Shown one piece after another: positions 8,186 through 16,360 of a DNA stretch of 64,000 bases (position 1 is the first letter of the stretch; each line of letters opens with the position of its first letter). The DNA lies in the NCBI RefSeq assembly GCF_003244875.1, contig NZ_LXXZ01000040.1, forward strand, positions 62,001 to 126,000. Direction: 5' to 3'. The position numbers and the translations under genes are program-made. The notes beneath the pieces are model-generated. The model was given only the letters and a program-made list of their open reading frames with translations, was not told the DNA's origin and did not search any database. This DNA is from Stenotrophomonas sepilia (GTDB taxonomy: Bacteria; Pseudomonadota; Gammaproteobacteria; Xanthomonadales; Xanthomonadaceae).

Positions 8186-8856
8186 ATCCGCATCACCACC
8201 TGCACGAATCCACGCTGATGAGCTATGCCGCCGGCGCGCTGCCGGCGCCGTTGAGCATCGTGGCCGGTGCCCACCTCGAGCAGTGCCCCCACTGCCGCCA
8301 GCGCCTGCGCGATGCCGAGGCGATCGGCTCGGTGCTGCTGGAGCAGACCCAACCGCCCGCGGCCGAGGCGCGTCGCGAGCAGTTGCGCGAGGCCATGCTG
8401 ATGCAGCTGGCCTCGGACGCGCCGAGCGCCATCGCCGGAGCCAGGCGCCCGGTGCCGAGGGAGCGGCCCGAGGCCGATCCGGACCATCTGCCCGCCTCGT
8501 TGCATCCTTACTTCGGCGCTTCGCTCAGTGCCCTGCGCTGGCGCTGGATGGCGCCCGGCGTGCACTGCATCAGGGCTGAGCAGATGCCCTCGCTGATCAT
8601 GCTGAAGATTGCCCCGGGCAAGTGCCTGCCGATGCACAGCCATGGCCGCAGCGAACTGACCCACATCCTTCGAGGCTCGTACAACGACGCGCTGGGGCTG
8701 TTCGCGCCGGGCGACGTGGCGGACCTGGACGAGGAGGTGGAGCATCAACCGGTAACTGCACCCGGTGTTCCCTGCATCTGCGTGTCAGCGCTGGACGCGC
8801 CGTTGGTGTTCAGTGGCTGGTTGGCGCGGAAGATCCAGCGTTTCGTGAAACTCTAG
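8182..8856 (+). CDS. chrR: ChrR-type zinc-binding cupin anti-sigma factor
   Basis: 224 residues, GTG start translationally coupled to the sigma gene. The N-terminal anti-sigma domain carries zinc ligands at exactly the positions known for Rhodobacter ChrR: His6, His31, Cys35 and Cys38 (AHLEQCPHC). The C-terminal half is a cupin with HSHGRSE (two His and a Glu) and a later VEHQP His, matching the second metal site. It would hold the sigma factor inactive and release it on singlet oxygen or organic hydroperoxide stress. All predicted metal ligands are intact. The family assignment is strong. The inducing signal in this organism is inference. Confidence 0.92.
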   Translation: MNPHHHLHESTLMSYAAGALPAPLSIVAGAHLEQCPHCRQRLRDAEAIGSVLLEQTQPPAAEARREQLREAMLMQLASDAPSAIAGARRPVPRERPEADPDHLPASLHPYFGASLSALRWRWMAPGVHCIRAEQMPSLIMLKIAPGKCLPMHSHGRSELTHILRGSYNDALGLFAPGDVADLDEEVEHQPVTAPGVPCICVSALDAPLVFSGWLARKIQRFVKL

Positions 8857-8869
8857 CGTGGGTGCGACC

Positions 8870-9562
8870 ATGACCGGGAAAGGTGCGTTGAGGATTCTGT
8901 TGACCGGTGCTGCGGGCCTGGTGGGGCAGGGTGTTGCGCTGGCCTGCCAGCGCTCGCCGCAGGTGGCCCACCTGACTGCCCTGGTCCGCAGGCCGGGCAG
9001 CCTGAACGGGCCTGGCAGCGAACTGATCGTCCCCGATTTCCTGCATATGCAAGGCCGGCATGAGCAACTGGCCGGCTTCGACGCATGCTTCTACTGTGCC
9101 GGTGCGCCACCGGTCGGCACGGCAGAGGCCGAGTATCGACGCGTGACCCTGGACATCACGCTGGCGGTTGCACGCGCCTGGGCGGCGGCGAATCCCGAGG
9201 GGCGCTTTCTATATGTATCCGGTGCGGGTGCGGATCCGCAGAGCCGGGTAATGCCGCTGAGGGTCAAGGGCGAGACCGAAGTGGCATTGCAGGCCCTGCC
9301 GGTGCGCTCGGTGATGCTGCGCCCAGGAGGCGTTCGTCCGGTCCCGGGTACCGGCACCCGTCATGCAGTGCTGAAGCCGCTGTACTGGGGCGGTGCGCCA
9401 TTGATGAAACTGGTCGGCGCGGTCGCGCCTTCGCTGGTGACGAGCAATCTGGCACTGGGCCAGGCGATGATTGCCTTGGCCGCCAGGGAGCATCCGCCGG
9501 GCACGGTGGAATGCGCGGACATCAACCGGATCGCGGCCGGCGGGCGCGATCCGGCGTCCTGA
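8870..9562 (+). CDS. NAD(P)-binding Rossmann-fold protein (atypical SDR)
   Basis: 230 residues from the ATG at 8870; a GTG at 8858 would add four residues. The N-terminus LRILLTGAAGLVGQGVA is the GxxGxxG dinucleotide motif of extended or atypical short-chain dehydrogenases, followed by LVRRPGSL and YVSGAGAD blocks. The canonical YxxxK is replaced by VKGETEVAL, in which the Lys acts as in atypical NmrA/YwnB-like members. It follows chrR by only 13 nt and is probably in the same transcript. That suggests a role in the oxidative-stress regulon, perhaps quinone or lipid-aldehyde reduction. Substrate is unknown. Confidence 0.78.
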   Translation: MTGKGALRILLTGAAGLVGQGVALACQRSPQVAHLTALVRRPGSLNGPGSELIVPDFLHMQGRHEQLAGFDACFYCAGAPPVGTAEAEYRRVTLDITLAVARAWAAANPEGRFLYVSGAGADPQSRVMPLRVKGETEVALQALPVRSVMLRPGGVRPVPGTGTRHAVLKPLYWGGAPLMKLVGAVAPSLVTSNLALGQAMIALAAREHPPGTVECADINRIAAGGRDPAS

Positions 9563-9564
9563 CC

Positions 9565-11964
9565 TCAGTGTGGCGCTGCCTCCAGCGCGGTGCGCACGGC
9601 CGTCGCCAGATCACTTCGGGTGAACGGCTTTGGCAGCAGCGCAACGGCCCGGCCCTGGCTGCCCACCTGGTCGTGGTCACGGGGATAGCCCGACGTGAAC
9701 AGCACGGCGACCTCCGGCCAGCGTTCACGGACTTCCCGCACCAGCTCCCAGCCCGACATGCCGGGCATCACCACGTCCGAGAACAGCAGGTCCACCCTGG
9801 TATCCGGGCGTTCCAGCAGCCGCAGTGCGGAAGGGCCGTCGTGGGCTTCCAATACCCGGTAGCCCAGCAGCCGCAGTGCATCCACCGTGTGGGCGCGGAC
9901 ATCGTCGTTGTCCTCGGTCACCAGGATGGTTTCCTCGCGCGGCGAATAGCCTGCCAGGCCGGTCTGCGGAGTGCGCGCCTCGCTGGGCAACGGCAGCAGT
10001 GAACGCGGGAACATCATGGTGATGCTGGTGCCGCCGCCTTCCACCGAATCGATCAGCACGTGGCCGCCTGACTGCTTGACGAACCCGTGCACCATCGACA
10101 GGCCCAGGCCGGTGCCACGGCCAACCTGCTTGGTGGTGAAGAAGGGTTCGAAGACCCGGGCGAGCGTCGCCGCATCCATGCCGTGGCCGTTGTCGCGCAC
10201 CCGCAGCATCACGTACTCGCCCGGCGTTGCATCCGGGAACAGTGCGGCGTAGTCGTGGTCGAGGTGGCTGTTGTCGACCTCGATCACCAGTCGGCCGCCG
10301 TGCGGCATCGCATCGCGGGCATTCACCGCCAGGTTCAGTACAGAGGCCTCCAGCTGGCTGACGTCGATCTCGACGCACCAGATGTCCTCGGCGCTGCGGA
10401 TCTCCAGCTGCACCAGCTCACCCAGCGCACGCTGCAGCATGTCGTGCATGTCCAGCAGGCGCTCGTTGAGGTTGGCGGCCTGGCTGCGCAGCGGCTGGCG
10501 GCGGGCAAACGCCAGCAGGCGCTGGGTCAGGCTGGCGGCACGGCCGACACCCTTCAGTGCATTGTCCAGCGCACGGCTCACCATCGCTCCGGGTTCGCCC
10601 GCGCGCTCGCTGAGCAGCATGGCGTGCTCGACGTTGCCTGAGATGACCGTCAGGATGTTGTTGAAATCATGTGCGATGCCGCCGGTGAGCTGGCCGACCG
10701 CCTCGATTTTCTGCGACTGGCGCAGCGCATGCTCAGCCTGCACGCGCGCGGTGGTTTCCACGGCCTCGGAGACCACAGCGGTGACCACGCCCTCCGTATC
10801 GAGTAGTGGACGGAACGAGAAATCAAAGCTGCGCCGCCCGGTCGGTAGTTCCAGTTCCAGCGCATGCAGTGAACTGCGGCCCTGTACCGCTGCGGCCACG
10901 GCCCGATCGATCAGCGCTGCGATGCCCTCGGTGGTGCCGAACCAGACCGATTCGGCGAAGCGTTGGCCAACGACGTCCTTCTTGTCTGCCAGCACCGCGG
11001 CCAGTGACGCGTCATTGGCATCGACCACGCGTCCAGACAGATCCAGCAGCACCTGGTGCTGGAAACTGGATTCGAAGATCGCCTGCAGGCGCCGCTTGCT
11101 GGCGCGCAACTCGGCCGTGCGTGCCTGTACCTGCTGCTCGAGCAGCTGGTTGTCTTCGCGCAGGGCCAGCTCGGCCTGTTTCAGCAGCGACACGTCGCTG
11201 CCCAGGCAGATATACCCGGCCACGCTGCCATCGGCGGCATGCTCAGGCACGCAGTCCATCTGCACGAATCGTGATTCGCCGCTGCGATGGATCAGTTCGG
11301 CCTGGAAGCGGGTGCGCTCGCCCTGTAGTACCCGTTCCAGGCTGGGCAGGGCGTGCTCGAAGGCGGAAATGCCGCTGACATCCCGAGCCGACCGACCCAG
11401 CAGTTCTGCAAGGCTGAATCCATGCCAGTCCAGGAACGCCTTGTTGGCAAACCGGTAGCGATGGTCCTTGTCCAACTGGGCGATCAGCGCCGGGACGGCA
11501 TCGGTCACCTTCTGCAGCTGGGCCTGGCTTTCGTTCAGCGCGGCCTGCGCATTGGCCAGCTGGATACGCTCCTGCGCCTCCTGGCGGGCGCGGCGGATCG
11601 CATCGGGCAAGCGTTGCAGGCGTTGCTTCACCACATAGTCGCGGGCACCGCGCGTGAGGGCCTGTACCGCCAGTTCCTCGGTCAGGGTGCCGGAAACAAA
11701 GATGAAAGGCGTCTGCGGCACGCACTCGCGCGCCAGGGCGAGTGCTGCGTCACCATCGAAGCCTGGCAGGACATGATCGGCGAGGATCACGTCGAACGGG
11801 CGGTTTTCGATGGCCTCGATGAACGCGTTGCGGGTCCACAGGCGCTCGGCCTCGAAATCGAGGCCGGCACGCTGCAGCTGGGCGCTGATCAGCTCCGCAT
11901 CAAGCGCGCTGTCCTCCAGCATGAGGATGCGCAGGCGCTCGCTGCGGCGCGATCCATCACGCAT
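9565..11964 (-). CDS. Hybrid sensor kinase (REC-PAS-PAS-HisKA-HATPase-REC)
   Basis: 799 residues, no membrane helix. Order of domains: N-terminal receiver (phospho-acceptor in DVILADHVLPG, about residue 63), a PAS around 150-265, a coiled coil, a second PAS around 295-405, HisKA with GGIAHDFNNILTV (His about 432), HATPase with NLAVNARDAM and DNGHGMD, and a C-terminal receiver with LLFSDVVMPGMSG. This is a phosphorelay kinase whose input includes another kinase's phosphate. Its start overlaps the upstream CheY-like gene by 8 nt. It is therefore the third signalling gene of the bphO-bphP operon and most likely receives the light signal. It ends 3 nt from the convergent Rossmann gene. Confidence 0.92.
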   Translation of the reverse strand: MRDGSRRSERLRILMLEDSALDAELISAQLQRAGLDFEAERLWTRNAFIEAIENRPFDVILADHVLPGFDGDAALALARECVPQTPFIFVSGTLTEELAVQALTRGARDYVVKQRLQRLPDAIRRARQEAQERIQLANAQAALNESQAQLQKVTDAVPALIAQLDKDHRYRFANKAFLDWHGFSLAELLGRSARDVSGISAFEHALPSLERVLQGERTRFQAELIHRSGESRFVQMDCVPEHAADGSVAGYICLGSDVSLLKQAELALREDNQLLEQQVQARTAELRASKRRLQAIFESSFQHQVLLDLSGRVVDANDASLAAVLADKKDVVGQRFAESVWFGTTEGIAALIDRAVAAAVQGRSSLHALELELPTGRRSFDFSFRPLLDTEGVVTAVVSEAVETTARVQAEHALRQSQKIEAVGQLTGGIAHDFNNILTVISGNVEHAMLLSERAGEPGAMVSRALDNALKGVGRAASLTQRLLAFARRQPLRSQAANLNERLLDMHDMLQRALGELVQLEIRSAEDIWCVEIDVSQLEASVLNLAVNARDAMPHGGRLVIEVDNSHLDHDYAALFPDATPGEYVMLRVRDNGHGMDAATLARVFEPFFTTKQVGRGTGLGLSMVHGFVKQSGGHVLIDSVEGGGTSITMMFPRSLLPLPSEARTPQTGLAGYSPREETILVTEDNDDVRAHTVDALRLLGYRVLEAHDGPSALRLLERPDTRVDLLFSDVVMPGMSGWELVREVRERWPEVAVLFTSGYPRDHDQVGSQGRAVALLPKPFTRSDLATAVRTALEAAPH

Positions 11965-12424
11965 TGCGCTGCCCCGAACCGTTGGGCCGATGCGGTGGCG
12001 GCTGGTTGGTGATGCCCCAGAACATGCCCAGGCCCTGGATGGCGTCGAAGAATTCCTTGAAGTCGACCGGCTTGACCACGAATGCGTTGACGCCCAGTTC
12101 GTAACTGCGCACCAGATCCTGCTCTTCGCGCGAGGAGGTCAGCATCACAACCGGGGTGCTGCTCAGGTACGGGTCGCCACGGACCTGCTCCAGTACCTCC
12201 AAGCCATTGACTTTGGGCAGCTTCAGGTCCAGCAGCACGACCACCGGGCCGCCGTGCATGGCACCGGCGAACTTGCCTTCGCAGCGCAGGTAATCCAGCG
12301 CTTCGGCGCCGTCGCGTACATGGATGACATCGTTCAACAGCTGGCAGCGCTCAAGCGCGGCCATCGTCAGCTCTGCATCCTTGGGGCTGTCCTCTACCAG
12401 GAGGATCGGCCGCAGGTCCCTCAT
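11957..12424 (-). CDS. CheY-like single-domain response regulator of the phytochrome
   Basis: 155 residues containing only a receiver domain: acidic pocket LLVEDSPKDAEL, phospho-acceptor LLDLKLPKVNGL, LTSS, and the KPVD lysine. The K-L-P-K variant and the long C-terminal tail are typical of Rcp1/BphR regulators that pair with phytochrome kinases. The ATG at 12424 overlaps the bphP stop by 4 nt. With no output domain it probably acts as a phosphate shuttle to the downstream hybrid kinase or by protein contact. The last 20 residues are Pro/Asn/Gly-rich and probably disordered. Confidence 0.9.
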   Translation of the reverse strand: MRDLRPILLVEDSPKDAELTMAALERCQLLNDVIHVRDGAEALDYLRCEGKFAGAMHGGPVVVLLDLKLPKVNGLEVLEQVRGDPYLSSTPVVMLTSSREEQDLVRSYELGVNAFVVKPVDFKEFFDAIQGLGMFWGITNQPPPHRPNGSGQRNA

Positions 12425-14661
12425 GGGTGTTCTCCTGTGGAGCGGGGTAGGGTGAAGTGAATGGTCGCGCCCTTGCCGGGCTCGCCCTCGGCCCAGGTAC
12501 GGCCGCCATGGCGGCCGATGATGCGGCGTACGTTGGCCAGGCCGATGCCGGTGCCTTCGAATTCTTCCACATGGTGCAGGCGCTGGAACACACCGAACAG
12601 CTTGTCGACGTAACGCATGTCGAAGCCGCAGCCGTTGTCGCGCACGAAGAAGTGATCTTCGTCGTCGCTGCGGTCGTGCCCAATCTCGATCATCGCGTGC
12701 TCACGCTCGCGGGTGAACTTGATCGCGTTGGCCAGCAGGTTCTGCCAGACCAGGCGAAGCATCGTCGGGTCGGCTTCCACCTCCGGCAGCGGCGCGAGCG
12801 TCCACTGCACGTCGCGGCCGGCGTAATCCAGCGCCAGGCTCCGGCGCACGTCCTCGGCCAGCGCAGCCATGTCCAGCCGCACCCGCCCCAGCGTGGAGCG
12901 TCCCATCTGCGAGAAGCTGAGCAGGTCATCCACCAGTGTGCCGGCGGACTTTGCCGAATCGACGATCGTATCCAGGAAGCGGCGCTCGGTCTCGTTGAGG
13001 CGGTCGCCCGCCGAGCTGCCAAGCAGCTCCGAATAGCCCACGATGTGGCGGAAGGGGGCGCGCAGGTCGTGGCTGACCGAATAGGAAAAGGCTTCCAGTT
13101 CCTTGTTGCTGCGCAGGAGCTGCTCGTTCAGTTCCGCCATCTCCTCGGCCTTGCGCAGCACGATATCGACGATGGCCGTGCGCATCTCGTGTGCCGCATC
13201 GCAGTCGGCGTCGGTCCACGGCAGGCTGCGCTGCCGCACGGTCTCTTTCCAGGCGTCGAAGGAGCTCCGCGGGGAGAGTGCGACGCCGGGCGCTGCGGTC
13301 TTGCGGGGGTCTCCCCCCCAGCGCACGGTTCGCACCACCTCCGGCCGGAACCACATCAGGTAGCTGTCATGCAGCTGCGAAATGGACACTGCCAGCAGGC
13401 CGCTGGCTACATCGGCCAGGTGCGCGGCAGGCGACCAGTCGGCGGCAAGGTGGTCGGTGCAGTAGGTTTCCTGCCCGGCCTGCCGGGTAGCCAGCCAATC
13501 GGCCAGGGCCAGCACGTCGCTGGCCGGTGGGCACTCACCCACGCGCATGCAGTCGCCCTTGTGCACGATGGCAGCCCCGGCCGCGCCGGTCAGCGACAGC
13601 AGGCTGCCTTCGTCCTGGCGCAGGGCCGCCATGAATTCTTCGTCGCCGGCCATGCGGCCCAGCAGCTTGACCAGTATCGAGCGACGCGCGACGCGTTCTT
13701 CAATCGCGAGCGCGCGCTCCTTCAGTGCAATCTGCAGCGACAGGATCTGGCCCATGAACTCGCAGGCGGTACGCACGTGGTAGGGCAGGCGGCGTGGCTG
13801 CACGGTGTGGCAGGACACCAGGCCCCATAACCGCCCCTCATGTACCAGTGACACCGACATCGACGCCCCGGTCCCCATGTTGCGCATGTACTGAAGATGC
13901 ACGGGGGACACGCTGCGCAGCACGGCCAGGCTCAGGTCGGTCGGTGGCGCCTCGCGGTGGTCTTCGGCCCGCATCAGCGGGGTAGGGGTATAGTTGTTGT
14001 CCGCGATCAGGCGCACCCGGTTCCGGCGGTACAGTTCGCGGGCCTGTGCGGGAATGTCCGACTCGGGAAAGCGCAGGTCCAGGTAGGACGGCAACAGGCC
14101 ATTGCCATCTTCGGCCACCACGATGCCATTCCAGCCAGCATCGAATTGATAGACCAGGGTGCGGTCAAAGCCGGTGAGCCGCCGCATGTGCGCGGCCGCA
14201 AGCCTGCACAGGTCTTCCACCGTCGCTGCCGATTCAATGCCGGTCATCAGCTCGCGGATGGCTGGATACAGTTCTTCCAGCGAGCCGGGCTGGCCGGGAA
14301 CCGGTGCTTCCAGCTCGACCAGAAGATCCGTGGCGGAGCGGTGCACCAGCAACTGATGGCGGCCGTGCCCATCCAGGTGCACGGCACCGACATGCGCGCT
14401 GCTGCCCACCGTCGCCTGTTGCAACACGCCCTGGAACGGTGCCAGCACGCCGCCCAGCACTTCACTGACGTGCTGCATCAACGGTTCGCCGAACTGTTTC
14501 AGCAGCCCGGGGTGGCTGATGGCGCGCTCGCGTACCTGCAGGGACTGCGGTTCAACGATCAGAAGCACACCGTAGGGCTGGATCGCGCCAGGGGTGTGGA
14601 TCGGTTCGCGCGCGCAACGGGACAGGGCAGTGTCGTGCGCGGATTCGGTAGGAGGCGTCAA
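12421..14661 (-). CDS. bphP: Bacteriophytochrome histidine kinase
   Basis: 746 residues with PAS-GAF-PHY-HisKA-HATPase order. The biliverdin-linking cysteine is Cys16 in LSRCAREPIHTPGAIQPYG. The GAF signature FPESDIPAQARELY and the PHY tongue motif PRSSFDAW are present, followed by SVSHDLRAPFRHI with the phospho-accepting His (about residue 530) and ATP-binding NLLANAIKFT and RDNGCGFD. It senses red/far-red light through biliverdin made by the adjacent heme oxygenase. The start must be the TTG at 14661: the frame is closed immediately upstream and no ATG or GTG precedes the essential Cys16. It is co-transcribed with bphO and overlaps its regulator by 4 nt. Confidence 0.95.
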   Translation of the reverse strand: MTPPTESAHDTALSRCAREPIHTPGAIQPYGVLLIVEPQSLQVRERAISHPGLLKQFGEPLMQHVSEVLGGVLAPFQGVLQQATVGSSAHVGAVHLDGHGRHQLLVHRSATDLLVELEAPVPGQPGSLEELYPAIRELMTGIESAATVEDLCRLAAAHMRRLTGFDRTLVYQFDAGWNGIVVAEDGNGLLPSYLDLRFPESDIPAQARELYRRNRVRLIADNNYTPTPLMRAEDHREAPPTDLSLAVLRSVSPVHLQYMRNMGTGASMSVSLVHEGRLWGLVSCHTVQPRRLPYHVRTACEFMGQILSLQIALKERALAIEERVARRSILVKLLGRMAGDEEFMAALRQDEGSLLSLTGAAGAAIVHKGDCMRVGECPPASDVLALADWLATRQAGQETYCTDHLAADWSPAAHLADVASGLLAVSISQLHDSYLMWFRPEVVRTVRWGGDPRKTAAPGVALSPRSSFDAWKETVRQRSLPWTDADCDAAHEMRTAIVDIVLRKAEEMAELNEQLLRSNKELEAFSYSVSHDLRAPFRHIVGYSELLGSSAGDRLNETERRFLDTIVDSAKSAGTLVDDLLSFSQMGRSTLGRVRLDMAALAEDVRRSLALDYAGRDVQWTLAPLPEVEADPTMLRLVWQNLLANAIKFTREREHAMIEIGHDRSDDEDHFFVRDNGCGFDMRYVDKLFGVFQRLHHVEEFEGTGIGLANVRRIIGRHGGRTWAEGEPGKGATIHFTLPRSTGEHP

Positions 14662-14776
14662 GGGCGGGACTCATGATTCGTGGATGGCTGGAACGGCCCA
14701 GCACTGTATCCGGTGTGCATGAATGGTGAAGCAAAAGCGTGCCGCCGCATACCACCACGTGAATGTGAAGGGGCTT

Positions 14777-15364
14777 TCATTCAAACCTGAATTCTTCATC
14801 TACGCAGCGACGGATGAACTGGAAGGCGTCTGTCGCGCCCCTGCATGCCTGTGCGCGCTCTTGGCCACTTAAAACGAGCGCATCCAGTTCCTCCCGCTCG
14901 CGTCTCCAGTACTCAGCCACACCGAGCTCGGAAGGACGCAGGTGGCGCGCCCCGTACCCGGCATGAAGCTGCAACGCAGCGGCCATCTTCAACAGCACGG
15001 ACGCTCCCAGCGTCGAGCCCTCCGCCACGTAGCGCCAGCCCAGAACGGTCGCTTTCGAGAATGCTTGAGGCTGCGGTTGCCAGGCATGGGGTACCGGCAT
15101 GGAAGCGCCGAGGTCGCGAAGATCCTCCTCGATCAGCGGCAAGCGGGTCGCGCCCGGATCCTGCATCCGGTACAGCGGCGCAACGGCGCTATGGAAGTGC
15201 CATTGCACGCGCAGGAAGCAGAGGTAACGCTGGCGCGACGCGAAGATGTGTTGCTGCAACAGGTGCTGGTCGAGGCGATCGTGGGCCGCTCGGGTGTGCG
15301 CTTTCAGGGCGGCGCTGAGGGCAATGGGGTGATCGGGTTGTGCTGGCAATGTGGATGTAGGCAT
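14777..15364 (-). CDS. bphO: Biliverdin-producing heme oxygenase
   Basis: 195 residues. The proximal-helix region ALKAHTRAAHDRLDQHLL contains the likely heme-ligand histidine, and the distal helix is represented by RYVAEGSTLGASVLL (the G-x-x-x-G region). Both are typical of BphO/HugZ-unrelated HO-1-fold bacterial heme oxygenases. It opens heme to biliverdin IX-alpha, the chromophore of BphP, whose gene begins 115 nt downstream on the same strand. The ATG at 15364 was chosen because it aligns the N-terminus with the family; a longer open frame upstream is only read-through. bphO-bphP linkage is a common arrangement. Confidence 0.92.
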   Translation of the reverse strand: MPTSTLPAQPDHPIALSAALKAHTRAAHDRLDQHLLQQHIFASRQRYLCFLRVQWHFHSAVAPLYRMQDPGATRLPLIEEDLRDLGASMPVPHAWQPQPQAFSKATVLGWRYVAEGSTLGASVLLKMAAALQLHAGYGARHLRPSELGVAEYWRREREELDALVLSGQERAQACRGATDAFQFIRRCVDEEFRFE

Positions 15365-15461
15365 CGGCGCGCACCCTAGCAGATTTCGATGCAGAGACCG
15401 GTGCAGGTTTCGCGGCCAGCACATCTGCGCTGCACGCCAGCTAGACAGCGGCTGCCCTACG

Positions 15462-15785
15462 GTGACTGCAATTCCAACAGATGCCACGCCCGTGAACCTG
15501 CAGACCGCACCCGCGCCCCAGTACCGCATGCTCCCTGACAGCTGCCAATTTGAATTGCTGGATGTGGATGCACTGCAGGATCCAGCCAGTGGCCGGCTGC
15601 TGCACCTGTACTCGCTGGTAGCGCGTTGCCTTTCCTGCGAGACGATCTTCAAGGCAGAAGAAGGGCAGGGCCTGGTCAGCCATACTGCAGCGCGAGTGGT
15701 GCGGTGCCCCACCGGTTGCGGGCAGCAGGCGTTCAAGCCGGCCCTGCTGCGGACCTGGTGCCCACAGGCCGTGGCCCAGGTCTGA
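15462..15785 (+). CDS. Small Cys-rich hypothetical protein
   Basis: About 107 residues from a GTG at 15462; another GTG at 15492 is possible, and the longer frame from 15351 overlaps the bphO start and is unlikely. A central VARCLSCETIFKAEEGQG and a later VRCPTGCGQQAF give a CxxC...CxxxC pattern that could bind a zinc ion. The rest has no recognisable domain. It lies alone between bphO (divergent) and tspO (convergent, 16 nt apart). Function unknown. Coding potential is supported by high third-position GC and the paired cysteine motifs. Confidence 0.55.
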   Translation: MTAIPTDATPVNLQTAPAPQYRMLPDSCQFELLDVDALQDPASGRLLHLYSLVARCLSCETIFKAEEGQGLVSHTAARVVRCPTGCGQQAFKPALLRTWCPQAVAQV

Positions 15786-15801
15786 ACGCTGGATCCGCGT
15801 G

Positions 15802-16287
15802 TCACAGCAGCCCTGGATTGGCCCGCCAGACGGCGAAGTTGAGCGCCGAGGCGAACAGGATCCAGGCGAGATAGGGAAGCAGCAGCACTGCCGCGGCCGG
15901 GCGGGTACGCGCAAACGCGACGATCGTCGCGCACACCAACACGATCAATACGAGAATGTCGGCGAAGGCAAGCGCGCCCAGCTTCCAGCCGAAGAACAGC
16001 CAGCTCCACAGTGCGTTGACGGCCAGCTGCACCAGATAGAGCAGCAGCGCGGGTCGTGCCCCGCGCCAGCCACGTTCGCGCCAGACCAGCCACGCGGCAA
16101 CCGCCATCATGGCGTAGAGCAGCGTCCACACCGGACCAAAGACGCTGGCCGGTGGCGCCCATGCCGGAAGCGTGAGGGTAGCGTAGAAGCTTGCCGCGGA
16201 CGTGGACGCCCATGCCCCCAGCGTGGCCGCGACGAAAGTGATTGCCACCCATCCCAGAAATCCGGAAACCTGTGAACTCCGCTTCAT
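15802..16287 (-). CDS. tspO: TspO/MBR family tryptophan-rich membrane protein
   Basis: 161 residues with five hydrophobic helices. Family marks are LPAWAPPASVFGPVWTLLY in helix 1-2, the Trp-rich NALWSWLFFG in helix 3, and LLPYLAWILFASALNFAVW in helix 5. TspO binds porphyrins and heme-pathway intermediates and in Rhodobacter affects photo-oxidative gene control. Here it has the same YGCATCC-N16-CGTA promoter as the sigma/ChrR pair and the lipid operon 9 kb away. It also lies next to the heme-oxygenase/phytochrome operon. A role in clearing photosensitising tetrapyrroles under singlet-oxygen stress is a reasonable inference. Confidence 0.93.
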   Translation of the reverse strand: MKRSSQVSGFLGWVAITFVAATLGAWASTSAASFYATLTLPAWAPPASVFGPVWTLLYAMMAVAAWLVWRERGWRGARPALLLYLVQLAVNALWSWLFFGWKLGALAFADILVLIVLVCATIVAFARTRPAAAVLLLPYLAWILFASALNFAVWRANPGLL

Positions 16288-16321
16288 AGCGTGCAGCTCC
16301 CTGATGCTTGTGCTGCCTGTC

Positions 16322-16348
16322 TACGCACAGGGGCAGCGAACGGATGCG
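16322..16348 (-). promoter_or_regulatory. ECF-type promoter of tspO
   Basis: Minus-strand CGCATCC (16348-16342), 16 nt, then CGTA (16325-16322, continuing CGTAGA). It sits 35-61 nt upstream of the tspO ATG and matches the desaturase-operon promoter in both boxes and spacing. It falls in the short gap after the AsmA-like gene. Confidence 0.73.
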
Positions 16349-16360
16349 GGTTGCTGGCCT

